From positions 58,167,982 through 58,231,981 of the forward strand of contig CM055099.1 of NCBI GenBank assembly GCA_029204225.1: 64,000 nt of DNA, given 5' to 3'. Positions 1 to 12,954 of the stretch are shown here, in pieces. The number at the start of each line of letters is the position of its first letter. The first letter of the stretch is position 1. The DNA comes from Diphasiastrum complanatum. Lineage: Eukaryota > Streptophyta > Lycopodiopsida > Lycopodiales > Lycopodiaceae. Position numbers and translations under genes: made by a program. Below the pieces are notes generated by a model. It ran no database searches, was not told the DNA's origin, and was given only the letters and a program-made list of their open reading frames with translations.

Positions 1-1210
1 AAATGAACCTAACAAAACAATAAGATTTAATATTGATCTTCTATTAGACGTATAAAGAACAAGGACAATGCTCTCTCTCATAGTGCTACACACATGCTGA
101 AGAGCTCAAAACTAGAACATGTGGAGAGAAGTGCCTCGGCATGAGACTTTATTTTGTACCTAAACGTTTTATTCTGGACTAACAAGATTCACTTTAAAAA
201 TGGTGTTCTTGTCTAGGGACTTATGACTAGCTAACTAATTTTGTCCCTTTTCACTTTGTGTTTCAGACACAACTTTAAAACTTCTCTCATTGATAGTAAC
301 TATGATTCAATGCTTTACGAGTATATTTGCAATCTCCTCTCTCTATTTTCAATGCTCTAATGTTTTAAGTGTTCTAGTCATAACTACAGCAACGAGATCA
401 AACAATAAAAACGAGCCAAAATGCTTGCGAGAGAACCTCGTTGTGTTTCGTGTCTAGATTCCACTCTTTCAAATACCATGGCGCCTTATCAGCTACTGCC
501 TCATTGGCGTAGCTCCTTGATATAATGGTTGCTTCTAGCTCTTGCTTGATAATTTTCCAGCATCTTCACTGTCTTAGGGCAGGAATAGGTATTGGTTTTC
601 CACAAGAACCTTCCATATTTTGTTTCTTACTCTTATTTTGCCACTTCTCTCAAGTATACGTATTTGCTTGGTATTTCTCCACTTCTATAAGGGCCCTCAA
701 GAAGATCAGTCACACGTTCATTTTCAAATTTTCGTTTCTTCTGCAATGGCATTTCAGATTTGTGCCCTTGTTTGCTTTCACTTTGCCTGCAGGTGGCCAT
801 TTTGTTACGTCTTCGTGCTCCTAAGGGTGGCTATTTCCCCTCGCTTTGTAAATTGTTGCTCGGTTATGAGGTTGACTTCAGCTGGAAAGACTTTCCTTTT
901 ATTTCCCTCACCTTGAGGCTTGTTGCATGGCATTGGATGCCTTCCAGAAGAGGCTCTTCAGATCTACCACTAATTTGGAGTTGCAAATTGCGAACGCGTG
1001 CTCCGCCCCCCACCCCCCGCGGTCACAACGGAGACACCTCTCGCAGGTGGGTTGAAGGTGTTTGAGCCTGGCTCAATTACATCTAAACACATGTCATACT
1101 CACATTCACCATTTGCCACATGGCAATACAAAATTACATCCAAAATTACCATTGTATTTTATTCCAATATGGATATATATGTGAACTTACCTACAAAATT
1201 TAAAGTTATG
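1..1210. other. non-coding sequence, nothing recognised
   Basis: Moderately AT-rich DNA with only short overlapping open frames that lack any recognisable domain. A C-rich patch lies near 1005-1020. I see no repeat ends, RNA gene or coding signal here. Confidence 0.5.
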
Positions 1211-1247
1211 TTATATATATATATAGATATATATATATATATATATA
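1211..1247. repeat. (TA)n microsatellite
   Basis: Alternating TA with a single G interruption. It lies directly outside the CTAG terminus of a Helitron-like end, as does the TA tract before the second such end at 7730. Confidence 0.9.
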
Positions 1248-1277
1248 CTAGTAAAGAGTGCTCGTCATTGACGAGCA
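1248..1277 (-). mobile_element. Helitron-like 3' terminus (minus strand)
   Basis: Read on the minus strand there is a 19-nt hairpin (TGCTCGTCA and its complement, 1259-1277), then 7 nt, then CTAG (1248-1251), followed by a T. Plant Helitrons end in a short hairpin a few bases before CTRR and insert between A and T, so this fits. The element would extend to higher coordinates. No 5' TC end or Rep/helicase gene was found, so this is probably a non-autonomous or decayed copy. The same geometry recurs at 7730-7759. Confidence 0.5.
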
Positions 1278-1663
1278 ATGGCGGTCGATCTAGGTGGCGG
1301 TCGATGATTTGAAAATTCAGTATGTCATTGACGGACGCTAATTTTTTGATCTAGGTGGCGGTGATCCCTGTGCGGCCAACATGCGGTCCTTACGCGACGG
1401 TCTTTATGCGGCCTAAATGCGGTCCCTATGCCTTCGTTCAGACCGTATGTAGCCGTAGTTGAGACCCTTGCAGTGCGGTTTGCTGTTCATTCACTTTGTT
1501 CAGACCATAAGCAATACTTTACAATGCGGTTGAGGTTCGTTCACTTCGTTCAGAGCATAGACGAGACTTTGTATGTGACCGCAATCGTTGACTTTGCGGT
1601 CCTTTGTGATGAATGCGGTCGTATGCAGTCAAAATGGATCCTTTGCGGTATGAGAGAGAGCAT

Positions 1664-1665
<2 letters not shown>
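1278..1665. repeat. TGCGGT-rich sequence with dispersed direct repeats
   Basis: The word TGCGGT or TGCGGC recurs many times. A block of about 52 bp beginning CCTTCGTTCAGACCG at 1431 recurs with a few changes at 1738-1790. This is probably the body of the Helitron-like element whose end is at 1248. No coding domain is visible. Confidence 0.5.

Positions 1666-1730
<65 letters not shown>
1666..1730 (+). repeat. (GA)n microsatellite
   Basis: An almost pure GA run of about 65 bp. It is the first of a series of GA tracts that are answered by CT tracts further right. Open frames here encode only Arg-Glu repeats and are not genes. Confidence 0.95.
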
Positions 1731-1731
<1 letters not shown>

Positions 1732-1814
1732 ATCGTTTCCTTCGTTCAGACTGTATGTAGCCGTAGGCGAGACCCTTGCATGCGGTTTAGAGTTTAGGGC
1801 AGAGCATTAACGCC

Positions 1815-2660
<846 letters not shown>

Positions 2661-3399
2661 AGTTGCAAATGGTCCTGTGGGTTCGCATTGAGCCCACGAA
2701 CCTGTGAACACCTCCCATCCGAGTTCTTGACTGTTTCTCACTGAATGTGACCAATTCTTGGCTCGACAGTTCTAGAATCCCATAACTACGTTTAGGGTTT
2801 CTGGTTCGGACGCATGTTTCTCTGTGAGGATAGTTCAGAGAGCGTGAAGTATGAATGTGTTTAGGGCTGAAGTAGGTGCTACCCTTACTGAGGCTCAGAG
2901 AAGATCTACCTTGTAATCCTATGTGGGCATAAGCGGGGAAAAGGTCAAAGGCCAAAAAGAGATGGCCCGCATATTTGCCTACCACATCATGTTTGCCTAC
3001 CCTATCATTGTCCCTTCCCACTCTCAAGCAAATACAACAATACAACACTTTTTTTCCTTCATAAGAAGAGCATTTATAAGTAAAGCATTCATAAGCAAAA
3101 CTTTCCACTCAAAATGGTCAACTACCTTTATGGAAAAACTCATCAAGTGCCCAAAACCTCTGTGCATCCTCTCAAGAAGGTTTCATGATTACTTTCATGA
3201 TTACAGCAAGCTAGAATGTACATATGCTCTTCTCTGCCTTGTAGACACCCTGCTTCTGCATACCTTCAAGATGCTCATGCACTCTATGCTAATAGATGGG
3301 CCTCTCTCCAACTCGTCGAGCTGTTGCTAGTGATATTGCTATTTATTAAGCCATTCATACACAGAAAGGTGCTTTAGTGGTGTGCGCCCATTGAAGGCG

Positions 3400-3400
<1 letters not shown>
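2661..3400. other. non-coding sequence with first copy of a diverged duplication
   Basis: No gene was recognised. The stretch 3139-3300 is related to 3788-3955: both contain AGCAAGCTAGAA, then CTTGTAGACACCCTGCTT, then a similar ATGCTCATG word. The two copies are clearly diverged. Confidence 0.55.
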
Positions 3401-3464
<64 letters not shown>

Positions 3465-3488
3465 GATGAGAGTCAAGGGGGGGGGGGA
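3401..3488. repeat. (GT)n-(GA)n compound microsatellite and poly-G
   Basis: About 16 GT units pass directly into about 14 GA units, followed by a run of roughly ten G at 3479-3488. Confidence 0.95.
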
Positions 3489-4548
3489 GCTTAGGGGTAC
3501 TGCGCCAAGTTTACATGATCACGCTATGAATTTGTTATTGGAATAATGTTATATAGGGCTAACCCTTTTCTCAAAGCATGTAATCTAGGATCCAATCCAA
3601 TATGGTTCTACAATAGTCCGAAATTGTTTCAAGGAAGGTGGCTTGAAAACATGACAAAGGATTGTTATGTAGTTTGGTTTGTTTGATCATTCATCTGTGC
3701 ATACAATGGTTGTAAGTATTGATTCAAGAGTGATCTTGCTACAATCGAGAAAAAATTTAAAAAACAATAGCCACCACTATCATATAACTCATCACGCGCC
3801 CAAAACAGCTGCATATCCTCCCACGAAGATTGTGCAACAATTTACTCTCATGATCTCAGCAAGCTAGAACATTCTTATGTTCCTCTTTGTCTTGTAGACA
3901 CCCTGCTTGTGCTTACCTTCAAAATGCTCATGTACTCTATGCTGATAGACCCGGAGGTCAACTCATCTCACTCTATAGTGGCGAATCACCCAAGCCTAAG
4001 AAAGACTGCTTTGTAGTAAAGAATCATCCCAGCCTGAGAAACAATTATTATCCACATGGTGGGCTGGCGAGCAACGGACCAAACGATTGCGCTTCCCGGT
4101 CTGCATCCAAGCTAGTTGCACTCTGCACGACCTTATCTTTTCGATTTATAAATCATCTAAGGCAGGTAGTGCATGGACCAAAAAATCAAGTTTGATTAAT
4201 GAGGGTGCTACTGCAACTTAGCATAGCCTGCTCAAAAATCTCCTTCCGAACTGAGGCAAAGATTCGGACTACTCGAAACCTATTCACAGTGGTGTATGAA
4301 TCCCCATCATGTGAGAGATGGATCTTGGAGAGAAATGGAGAGATTGTGAGAGGGGGAGAGGGGGAGAGGGGGGGTAATGTGTATGTGTTTGAATTAGGAC
4401 GTGGGGTCGGGGGAGTAGATTTTGGTGTTTGTCCTTTAAGTTCAGGGTGCTAGGGCTGTGTCTTAGAACCTCTAGGAGATACCTTTTAACTTTGGAGTCA
4501 CCATGACCTCTTAGGGGTATTGCTTCTAGAATGTAGGGCAGGACCTTC
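3489..4548. other. non-coding sequence with second copy of the duplication
   Basis: It contains the partner (3788-3955) of the repeat at 3139-3300 and a short GGGGGAGA-rich patch near 4348-4375. No gene signal. The last five bases, CCTTC (4544-4548), are the target-site duplication of the solo LTR that follows. Confidence 0.55.
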
Positions 4549-7014
4549 TGTTGTAAAGTTACCTTTACAAGCCTTACTTCCTGTTGTAAAGCTACCTTTA
4601 CAAGCTTTACTTCCGGCGCCATCGGCGCCAGCTATGTCCCCGGCGCCAGCAATGCCCCTGTTGCTACCGGCGCCAACGGCGCCGGCACCGCTCCCGGCGC
4701 CACTGTGACCAGAATCCAGCCGGCGCCAAGTTCCTATGGTTGAAAATCTTTGATCGGTTCTAGCGGAGTCCAGAGAGCTCAGATCGATGTGCAATCACCT
4801 CACACGATCTAGGCATGATTAAAGGAAGCCTTGGGATCAATAAAATTTAGAGAGAGAAAATGCCTTTCTAGAAAGAAAAAATCCTAGAGAGAGAAAAACG
4901 TGCTTTACCAGCTTGGGTAGAGTGCTTGGTATGAGGGGGGTGCTGAATCACACCAATACTATAGGGGAGTGCGGGTTGCGACTCAGGGCGAGCTCCAACC
5001 AAGTCTCAACCTCCCTCGCTGGAATGTTGTCATGGCTCTCGCCTTGGCATGCTAGCGCCCCGGAGACTAGGGTCGGTCACACACTTGAAATGTAACCTTC
5101 TCAGATTTATCAATAAAGTGGGATTTTCCTCAAACTGACTCTGATTACCTTCTAGGTTTCAGTGTTCGGTAAAAGCGCCAGTTGTAAGCCCGCTTTCAAA
5201 ATTTTTAACTTGGCACATAGCTGAGGGTCGTATCCCGGGACGCCAGTGGTATGCCGTCGGGACCATTCGGTCCGTGGCGCCAGCGGTATGTTGTCGGGAC
5301 CATTTGGTCCAGGAACTGGTTGTTTCCATATCTGTCGCGACTTGTGATTCTGAGTGTTCTTTGCATGAACGTGAATGGGTTAAGCTCTTGGGGAACGGGC
5401 TCTAACCTGTCGGCTGAGTTGGATGGCTTACTTGGGTGGATGTTACCTGTTTATGGTTGTCCAGTCTGGCGTGGCGCCAGGTTGGCTTCCAGCGCTCGTG
5501 ACAAAGCTTTCAGTTGGTTAAGTCTGATGTAAGTCAGACCGCTTGCTTGGAATGGATGTTACTCGTTTGTAACGAAGCTTTGAGTTGGTTAAGTTTGATG
5601 TATGTCGGGCGGCTTGCTTGGAGGGAAGCCACCCACATCGGGACCCCCGATCTGGCATGGCGCCAGGTTGGATCTCAATGTTGGTTTTCGGAACTTCAAG
5701 CTGGTTAAGTCTGATCGTTGTTGGCGAGTTGGCTGCTTGTATGTCAAGTGAGTTTGGATGGCAAGAGTTGAAGGCTGGGAAGCTAAGTCGTGGTTCCCGA
5801 CTCCCTTTGGGATGCCTGCGCTACACTTTCGGCGCCACCGGCGCCAGTATTGTCCCCGGCGCCGCCAGCGCCCCTGCTGCTCCCGGCACCACTGTGACCA
5901 GAATCCAACCGGCGCTAAGTTCCTATGGCTAAAAATCTTTGATTGGTTCTAGCGAAGTCCAGAGAGCTCAAATCGATGTGCAATCACCTCACACGATCTA
6001 GGCATGATTAAAGGAAGCTTGGGGATCAATAAATTCTAGAGAGAGAAAATGACTTTCTAGAGAGAGAGAAAAGTCTAGAGAGAGAAAACGTGCTTTACCA
6101 GCATGGGTAGAGTATTTGGTATGAGGGGAGGTGGCGAATCCCAGCAATACTATAGGGGAGTGTGGGTTGCGACTCAAGACGAGCTCCAACCAAGTCTCAG
6201 CCTCCCTTGCTGGAATGTTGTCTTGGCACTCGCCTTGGCATGCCAGCGCCCCGGAGACTAGGGTCGGTCACACACTTGAAATGTAACCTTCTCAAATTCA
6301 TCAATAAAGTGGAATTTTCCTCAAACTGACTCTGATTACCTTCTGGGTTTCAGTGTTCAGTAAAAGTGCCAGTTGTAAGGCCGCTTCAAACTTTTTAATT
6401 TGGCACATAACTGAGGGTCGTATGCCGGGATGCCAGCGGTATGCCGTCGGGACCATTCGGTCCGTGGCGCCAGCGATATGCTGTCGTGACCATTTGGTCC
6501 AGGAACTGGCTGTCTCCATATCTGTCGCGACTTGTGGTTCTGAGTATGCCTTGCATGAACGTGAATGGGTTAAGCTCTTGGGGAACGGGCTCTAACCTGT
6601 CGGCTGAGTTGGATGGCTTGCTTGGGTGAAAGTTACCTATTTATGGCTGTCCAATCTGGCGTGGCGCCAGGTTGGCTTCTAGCGCTCGTGACGAAGCTTT
6701 CAGTTAGTTAAGTCTGATGTAAGTCAGACCACTTGCTTGGAATGGATGTTACTCGTTTGTAACGAAGCTTCGAGTTGGTTAAGTTTGATGTATGTCGGGT
6801 GGCTTGCTTAGAGGGAAGTCACCCACATCGGGACCCCCGATCTGGCATGGCGCCAGGTTGGATCTCAATGTTGGTTTCTAAACTTCCAGTTGGTTAAGTC
6901 TGATCGTTGTTGGCGAGTTGGCTGCTTGTATGTCAAGTGGGTTTGGACGGCAAGAGTTGAAGGCTGGGAAGCTAAGTCGTGGTTCCCGGCTCTCTTTGGG
7001 ATGCCTGCGCTACA
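4549..7014 (+). mobile_element. family A solo LTR (outer), interrupted
   Basis: One family A LTR made of 4549-4581 plus 5826-7014, starting TGTTGT and ending CTACA. It is flanked by a perfect 5-bp target duplication, CCTTC, at 4544-4548 and 7015-7019. There is no internal region, so it is a solo LTR left by recombination between two LTRs. A second solo LTR is inserted 33 bp from its start. Diagnostic parts include the GGCGCC-rich start, a TTCTAGAA word, an AATAAA signal and the end GCGCTACA. Confidence 0.88.
4582..5825 (+). mobile_element. family A solo LTR nested in another LTR
   Basis: A complete family A LTR of 1244 bp, TGTTGTAAAGC to GCGCTACA. The host LTR resumes immediately after it. 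The 5 bp before (CTTCC, 4577-4581) and after (CTTTC, 5826-5830) match at 4 of 5, which marks insertion with target duplication rather than tandem recombination. Orientation is the same as the host LTR. Confidence 0.85.
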
Positions 7015-7019
7015 CCTTC

Positions 7020-7582
7020 ATACATGGGGCTGGTGTTAATTGATATTTTCTTAAAAGTCTAGGGCTGATCTTTGACTATAGGACCATGACCTCTAGTAAA
7101 ATGTGGGTCTTCGTGAGTAAGTATGTGCTCTTAAACTCATATACTCCTCAAATGGTAAGGTTATGTCCTTAGAAAATTGTACAGGATATGCTCGACAAAG
7201 AGAATGGTGCTCTACAAAATTCGTAGTGTCATACATGGAGGACTTAAAAAAAATCTTCAATGTTCATCAAAACTAATCTTCAAAGGTAGAATTTGCATTT
7301 GACTAAAATAAATGAGTGAAAGCATCAGCAATTTTGTCCAACATTTTTGTATGAGAAGAAATTTTTGAGATAAAAAAAGATCATACATGGTTCTTGCTAA
7401 GCTGACCCCTACAAAGGACTCTTCCTAAAATAATGTTATTGACAATCGATAAGAATTGCGATCCAACCTAACAAATGCATTTGTGTTATTATTAGGCTTC
7501 GACGTATGGTAAAAATCTAAGGCTGAAGAATAGTGGGCTGCCACAAATCAATTTGTTGCTTTTCTCCAAGCATCGGGAGGAT
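7020..7582. other. non-coding sequence
   Basis: AT-rich DNA without recognisable genes or repeat ends. Confidence 0.5.
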
Positions 7583-7727
7583 GGCTATGCACCATGTTAC
7601 CCCATACATGCATCCTCCTCCCCAAGCTTTTTAGTTAAAAAAAGCTCATGCATGGGTGAGGGGAGGATGCATGGGTGCACTCATACACATGCGCAAAAGT
7701 GTACATAAGTTTAAATATATATATATA
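7583..7727. repeat. foldback repeat, copy 1
   Basis: An inverted repeat whose arms contain ATGCATCCTCCTCCCC on the left and GGGGAGGATGCAT on the right, separated by about 40 bp. It is followed by a tail (GCGCAAAAGTGTACATAAG, then TTTAAATATAT). The same arms and tail occur at 10764-10905. It resembles a small MITE-like foldback element, but I cannot fix its ends. Confidence 0.6.
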
Positions 7728-7729
7728 GA

Positions 7730-7759
7730 CTAGTTGCTTGTGCCCGTCGTTGACGGGCA
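7730..7759 (-). mobile_element. Helitron-like 3' terminus (minus strand)
   Basis: Same geometry as 1248-1277: a 19-nt hairpin at 7741-7759 (TGCCCGTC, 3-nt loop, GACGGGCA), a 7-nt spacer and CTAG at 7730-7733, next to a TA tract. Sequence beyond the hairpin (GGCGG) also matches the first copy, so both are likely ends of one Helitron family. No Rep/helicase is present. Confidence 0.5.
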
Positions 7760-7782
7760 ACGGCGGACGTGCGCGGGCGCGT

Positions 7783-7876
7783 GCGTGCGTGCGTGCATGC
7801 GTGTGTGTGTGTGTGTGTGCCCTAATGGCTTTGTGTATGTGTGCGTGTGTGTGCCCTAATGGCTTTGTGTATCAAA
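7783..7876. repeat. GT-rich microsatellite and 30-bp duplication
   Basis: A GTGC/GTGT tract is followed by two copies of a unit of about 40 bp containing GTGCCCTAATGGCTTTGTGT. Confidence 0.85.
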
Positions 7877-9597
7877 CAATCTGACAGTCTAGACTTTTGC
7901 TTAGGATTTCAAAACATAGAAAGTACCATTCATAAGGTACAATTCTCTTTCTCATTGACGATTCATACTTTTGGGATACCATTTCCAATCATATTATGTG
8001 AGATTTAAAGGTTGCCCTTTCTAGCCAGAAGTAGACGAATGAGATGTCCCTACATATACCTGTATAGCAATGAGCCTTCCCAACTTGAGTCTTTGCCCTT
8101 AGCATGTTCATCATATATTGTGTGTCTAATTTAGTTATGAATGGGCTATGGGCTATGGATGCATATTGGATGCATGGCTCCTCCTCCCCATGCATACATC
8201 TTACTCACTATTTGGTAAAGCCTTTCAGCTTTTTCTTAGAAATCCTATTTTTTGAGTTCATCCATACTGACACCAAGCTCATGTAGCGGCCTACCTTTTT
8301 TGGAGTTTATTTGCTTGTTTCTTGCAGGAAACTCAGAAACAAAGAGGGCCTGTTCGTGGTTACTCAACTGTCTTAAACATTGTATGTTGAAACATTCTTT
8401 GCTCTCATTTTTATAATATAGTTATCCCCCCCCCCCCCCCCAAACCCAAATTCAAAGCTGTGTGTTCAGTCAGTAAAATGTCAATTTGTCTAACTCAATA
8501 TACCACCAAATTTTCACCAAGAGCTCCATTCTAAAGATCCTCTACGCCTTGTAGACTTGGAATCAAGAACCTTATTTACTATTTTGTGAGAGGATTAAGA
8601 ATGTTTTGATGGCCGTGTAAAGTTTGCCTATAATACCTTGAGACTTCAATCTCTTTTTCTGAATTCAAGTTTGCCATTCGAGTGAGAACAAAGTTGGGAC
8701 TGTTTTGGGCAATTTTGCCTTTTGAATTTATTTTTTTATCTTTCAAAATCTGATTCAATTTAGATAGAAGTTTCATTGACTTATTGTATCAATCCATTTT
8801 AATTTATGGATTATGTCAGATGTTGTCAACTTGTGTGCAGTAAGTAGTTACCAAACTCCCGGGAATGCAATTATCCTTACACAACTTGGAAACTGGAAAG
8901 AGAGTACCAATAAGATGCGCAACCCCCTTTCCTCTGCTGTCTTGCCTCTGCCCTCTTCCTTGCCGCATTTGGCAACTGCTTGTTGCTTCCCTCTGTAGTG
9001 TAGCCTCTGCCCTCTTCCTTGTAACTGCCGCATTTGGCAAAAGGCAATGCTTTCATGCATTGTCACGATCTAGGCATGCTTAAGTACACACCACGCATAG
9101 CCACACAGTTGAAAAGAGACAATTGCAAACAAAAAGCTCCCCTCTGCTACAAACTTCCACTTAACTTGCATTGATTTTCTGATAGAAAACATGCACCTGC
9201 CAAATGGAAGAGAATATATATTTAAATGTACATCTCAACATTGTTATGTAATGTCGGTGCAAGAATTCATGACATATTTGGTGAGAACACTCCAACAAAA
9301 CATTGCTATGTAATGTCGGTGCAAGAATCCATGACATACTTGGTGAGAACGTGGTTCCACTATGGGAACGATGATGGACTTAACAACATCAACTTCCAAT
9401 GCAATCTCAGTGGGAAAATTTTCTATGAGAACCCTCTGTTAAAAATGTTAAGCATAGCAATAACAGCTAAAAATTTCAACTCTGTGATGCTCTACAATTA
9501 TAATCTTACAGGATAGGAGGGACAATTATTTATAATATTTTACTTTGAGTAGATTGAAGATCTTGGGAGTGCGAGTGGGCCAGGTTTTCTACATTGT
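7877..9597. other. non-coding sequence with small tandem duplications
   Basis: No gene recognised. It contains a run of about 14 C near 8428-8441, a duplication near 8938-9050 (CCTCTGCCCTCTTCCTTG, then GCCGCATTTGGCAA, twice), and a duplication of about 63 bp at 9239-9350 whose units share ATGTAATGTCGGTGCAAGAA. Confidence 0.55.
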
Positions 9598-9604
9598 GTG
9601 TGTG

Positions 9605-9687
<83 letters not shown>
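9598..9687. repeat. (GT)n-(GA)n compound microsatellite
   Basis: GT units run directly into GA units, the same compound type as at 3401-3461. Confidence 0.95.
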
Positions 9688-9690
<3 letters not shown>

Positions 9691-10763
9691 TTAGCCAAAT
9701 AGACAGCAAAACTACACACAAGTTACTATACTTTTTGCTCTCAAAATACACGGCAAAGAGTGAGGAGAAGAAAGCGTGTCAATGATCCAGACAGGAAGGT
9801 GTGGACTTCTGGGAAGGTAAGAAAAAAAGGCTTCGTAGAAGCAACTTCCCATTCATCATCCGGCAATGTCTGCCTTTGCATGTCCTATGCCCCCACTCTT
9901 GCACCTTCTATTCTTGTGTTTTTAGCTACTTTGTTGTGCATTATTGTGGTGGATCATGCTTGCTTTTATAAAATTCTCTGCTGCAGTCATCTACGTGTTG
10001 TCAGTAGGTCACTGCTTGATTGCTTTCACAAAGCAGCCGGGGCGTGTCTCTGTTCGTGTTGAATACTGAAGTCGAACTAGTCGTGCCAAATTGTTAGATC
10101 CCTTCAAACAGCTTTCTGGTGTATCTTGACCAGTTATTGGATCTGTTTGGTTCTGATCAAGTAAACGTTGAACAAAATTAACATGATTTTTCAGTCTTTC
10201 AGGATCTGCAACCAGATATTTTCCCGTTGCTCATTGCGAACATCGATCTAAGCATCATTATTTATGGCATCATTATGAACATTGATCAACTGACTGACGC
10301 TTACATCATTATGAATATTAGATCACCTGACTGACACTTAATGCTAGACATGAAGTTTTATATGGGCACAAGGTTTACCTCCTCCAAATCTATTAGTGAT
10401 CCAGCTGAGGGGCATTTCTCCTTCCGAATGCTTCAGACAAATCAGCAGTTGTCTGCCACTCGAGATCCACATCAACAACTGCCTGCCAGCATGCCCATCA
10501 CGATCCACACAAAGAGAGATTGCATGCCAGTCCGGATTTGCACAAAGAGAGAGAGACCACACACAAAGAAAAAAGAGAGAGATAGAGACGCACAAAGAAT
10601 AGAGAGAGATAGAGAGAGGCCCATTATGCATTAATGGAAAGGTGGTGCATAATGGAAAGGTGGTTAGTAAAGAGAGAGGAGATATGGGCGTTAGTCATTA
10701 ATGGAAAGGTGGCTGCCAATATGCATGCCTAATCTGCATGCCTGCATAGGGAGGAGGGCCATG
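9688..10763. other. non-coding sequence
   Basis: Short frames only. GAGAGA-rich patches lie at 10540-10680. The sequence GGAAAGGTGG is repeated three times at 10630-10715. No gene is supported. Confidence 0.5.
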
Positions 10764-10905
10764 CATGATCTTACCCATACATGCATCCCCCTCCCCATCA
10801 TTTTTAGTAAAAATACTGTGTATGCATGGGTGAGGGAAGGAAGATGCATGGGTGCACCCATACACATGCGCAAAACTGTACATAAGTTTAAATATATATA
10901 TAGAT
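10764..10905. repeat. foldback repeat, copy 2
   Basis: Second copy of the repeat at 7583-7727, with arms around ATGCATCCCCCTCCCC and the complementary GATGCATGGGTG side. It ends in the same tail and a TA tract (TTTAAATATATATA). The copies are diverged but collinear. Confidence 0.6.
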
Positions 10906-11151
10906 TTGCATCTTTTGCACTTACATCCTCAAGAGAACATTGTCTACTTCCTTAACAACCTACTTATGTTTTCAATTGATGGAGTAATAAATGTGTAATG
11001 CATTATTATTATTTTATGCTTAATATTATTTAGAATATTAATCATGTACTTATGATTTAATTATAAAACTTACTATTTTTAGTAAATTATGGTCTATTTT
11101 TTAGAAAAGCAAAATCATTAAGTTTTCACTGCAGGGCATGGCCCCCACCCG

Positions 11152-11219
11152 GGGGCCTTCCGCGCCTGGGTGGTGCCTCGGGCTGCCGCCCTCAGGCGCC
11201 TCCATGCGCGGAAGGCCCC
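11152..11219. repeat. GC-rich perfect 14-bp inverted repeat
   Basis: GGGGCCTTCCGCGC at 11152-11165 pairs perfectly with GCGCGGAAGGCCCC at 11206-11219 across a 40-nt loop. It stands in otherwise AT-rich DNA. A third GGGGGCCTTCC follows at 11225. Confidence 0.8.
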
Positions 11220-12954
11220 AAATGGGGGCCTTCCCCTATACTTAGCCCTTTGCATCAAATAAAAATCAATACATGATTAATATCTTTTTAGTCAAAAATA
11301 TAACACTTGGAATGGTTTTGAGTACCTTCCATCTATTGGGTAAGATCAAAGGGAACCAAAAAAGGGCAAGACAATACCTTACTGGCCACAATTGGAGGGT
11401 ACTTGGACCGTTCCAAATGTAAAGAGCTTCCTTTGGGAGACTATGCACATAAAGGAAGATAGTGACCTGGCAAAAGAGTTGATTATGCACATAATGGGAC
11501 TATAGTGATGGAAGAACAGTAGGGGCCTAGATTATGCTTTTTTAACTTCCTCAAATTTGGCATAATTGGCCCACAAAATCCTTTATGAAATATGGCAAAT
11601 GGAAACTGCGACATGCCATTCTTAACCAAGAAACTTACATAAGTCTACACCATCCTTTTATGAAAATATAACAAATTATAGCATATTCAAATGAATGTTA
11701 CAAATGTTTGATTTATGTTGAACTTCAAGGGCATTCTCACCTTCTACTACAAAACATTAAAGGATATTTGTCTCATCTTATTGCAAAGGTAAAGGCTATT
11801 TGATCAAGCGGTCAATGAGAGTGTGAGGTTGTTAGAATCCCCATTGTTGTTCTGGTCATTGCTAGGACACAATCAGGTGATGAACACTACGTTACTACAC
11901 ATCCATATGAGGTACTGCCACCTCTCTCCCATGCATTGGAGCTATAGACCACCATCGAGCAAGCTCAGATCTCTGATAAGCCATGGTGTCCCATACCACC
12001 ATACCTTTCGCTCGACCCTTGCCTACCTACAGGTCTTGGCCTTCTTGTACATGATCAACTTTCACATTTGATTAAGAGGGTCTAATTCTTCAATATGTTA
12101 GTGAAAGATAATACTAACATATAACAATGAAATATGTTATAACTTATGACCTGAATGTCTAGTCTACTTTTGGAGCTACTATAATGTGATTGAAAAAGAT
12201 TGGTCACATTTGAAAATGTTTTGCTCTAAAGAGACTTACATTCTTAATGCAAAAACTAGATATGGACATTTTGTACTCAAAAATTTGAACATGGAAAGAT
12301 GGTGGAAAGGATGAAAAAAATCTTTTAGATATTATCTAACTGTGGGATAATCTAACTTGGGTGGGTGAGTCCAACAGGATACACGAACTCACCATGTGTA
12401 GGAAGATAAATGGTGAGAAGGCGATCATGTGTCCTTTCTTTTTAAGATAGGTCATCTTACACCTTTCATTGTCACTTTCTCATTGTCATTTTAACTCTAG
12501 TTGTCATGGCCTTAATTGGATTTGGATTATTAGAGGGTACCTTGGACATAGGGGATGGACCTAACTCTAGTAATAGCCGAATAGGAATGTGTGAACTAGT
12601 GTCGGGAATTGAATGACTTCTCACTGCATGAACTACGTCTATTAGATTCAACTATCTTCAATAATTCAATAGTAGCTCTACTTAATCCAAGCTTCAAAGT
12701 TGCGAGAATCAAAACAATCGATAGACAAACACAAAATTATTTAATGGGAAAACATGTAAAAAGAGATCAGATTAATATCATTACAATCGACATTCACTAT
12801 CAGTCATATATTTATATCAATCTATGAATTATTTATTTGCAAAAGAACCTGACTTACAAGAAACAGAAGGTCATGCAAGCGATATGACACGATAGTGTGA
12901 AATGCAATGAATATCATTAGTTTGAAAGAGTGTACATGTCCGAATGCTCACAGA
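11220..12954. other. AT-rich non-coding sequence
   Basis: No domain, RNA gene or repeat terminus recognised in about 1.7 kb. Confidence 0.5.
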
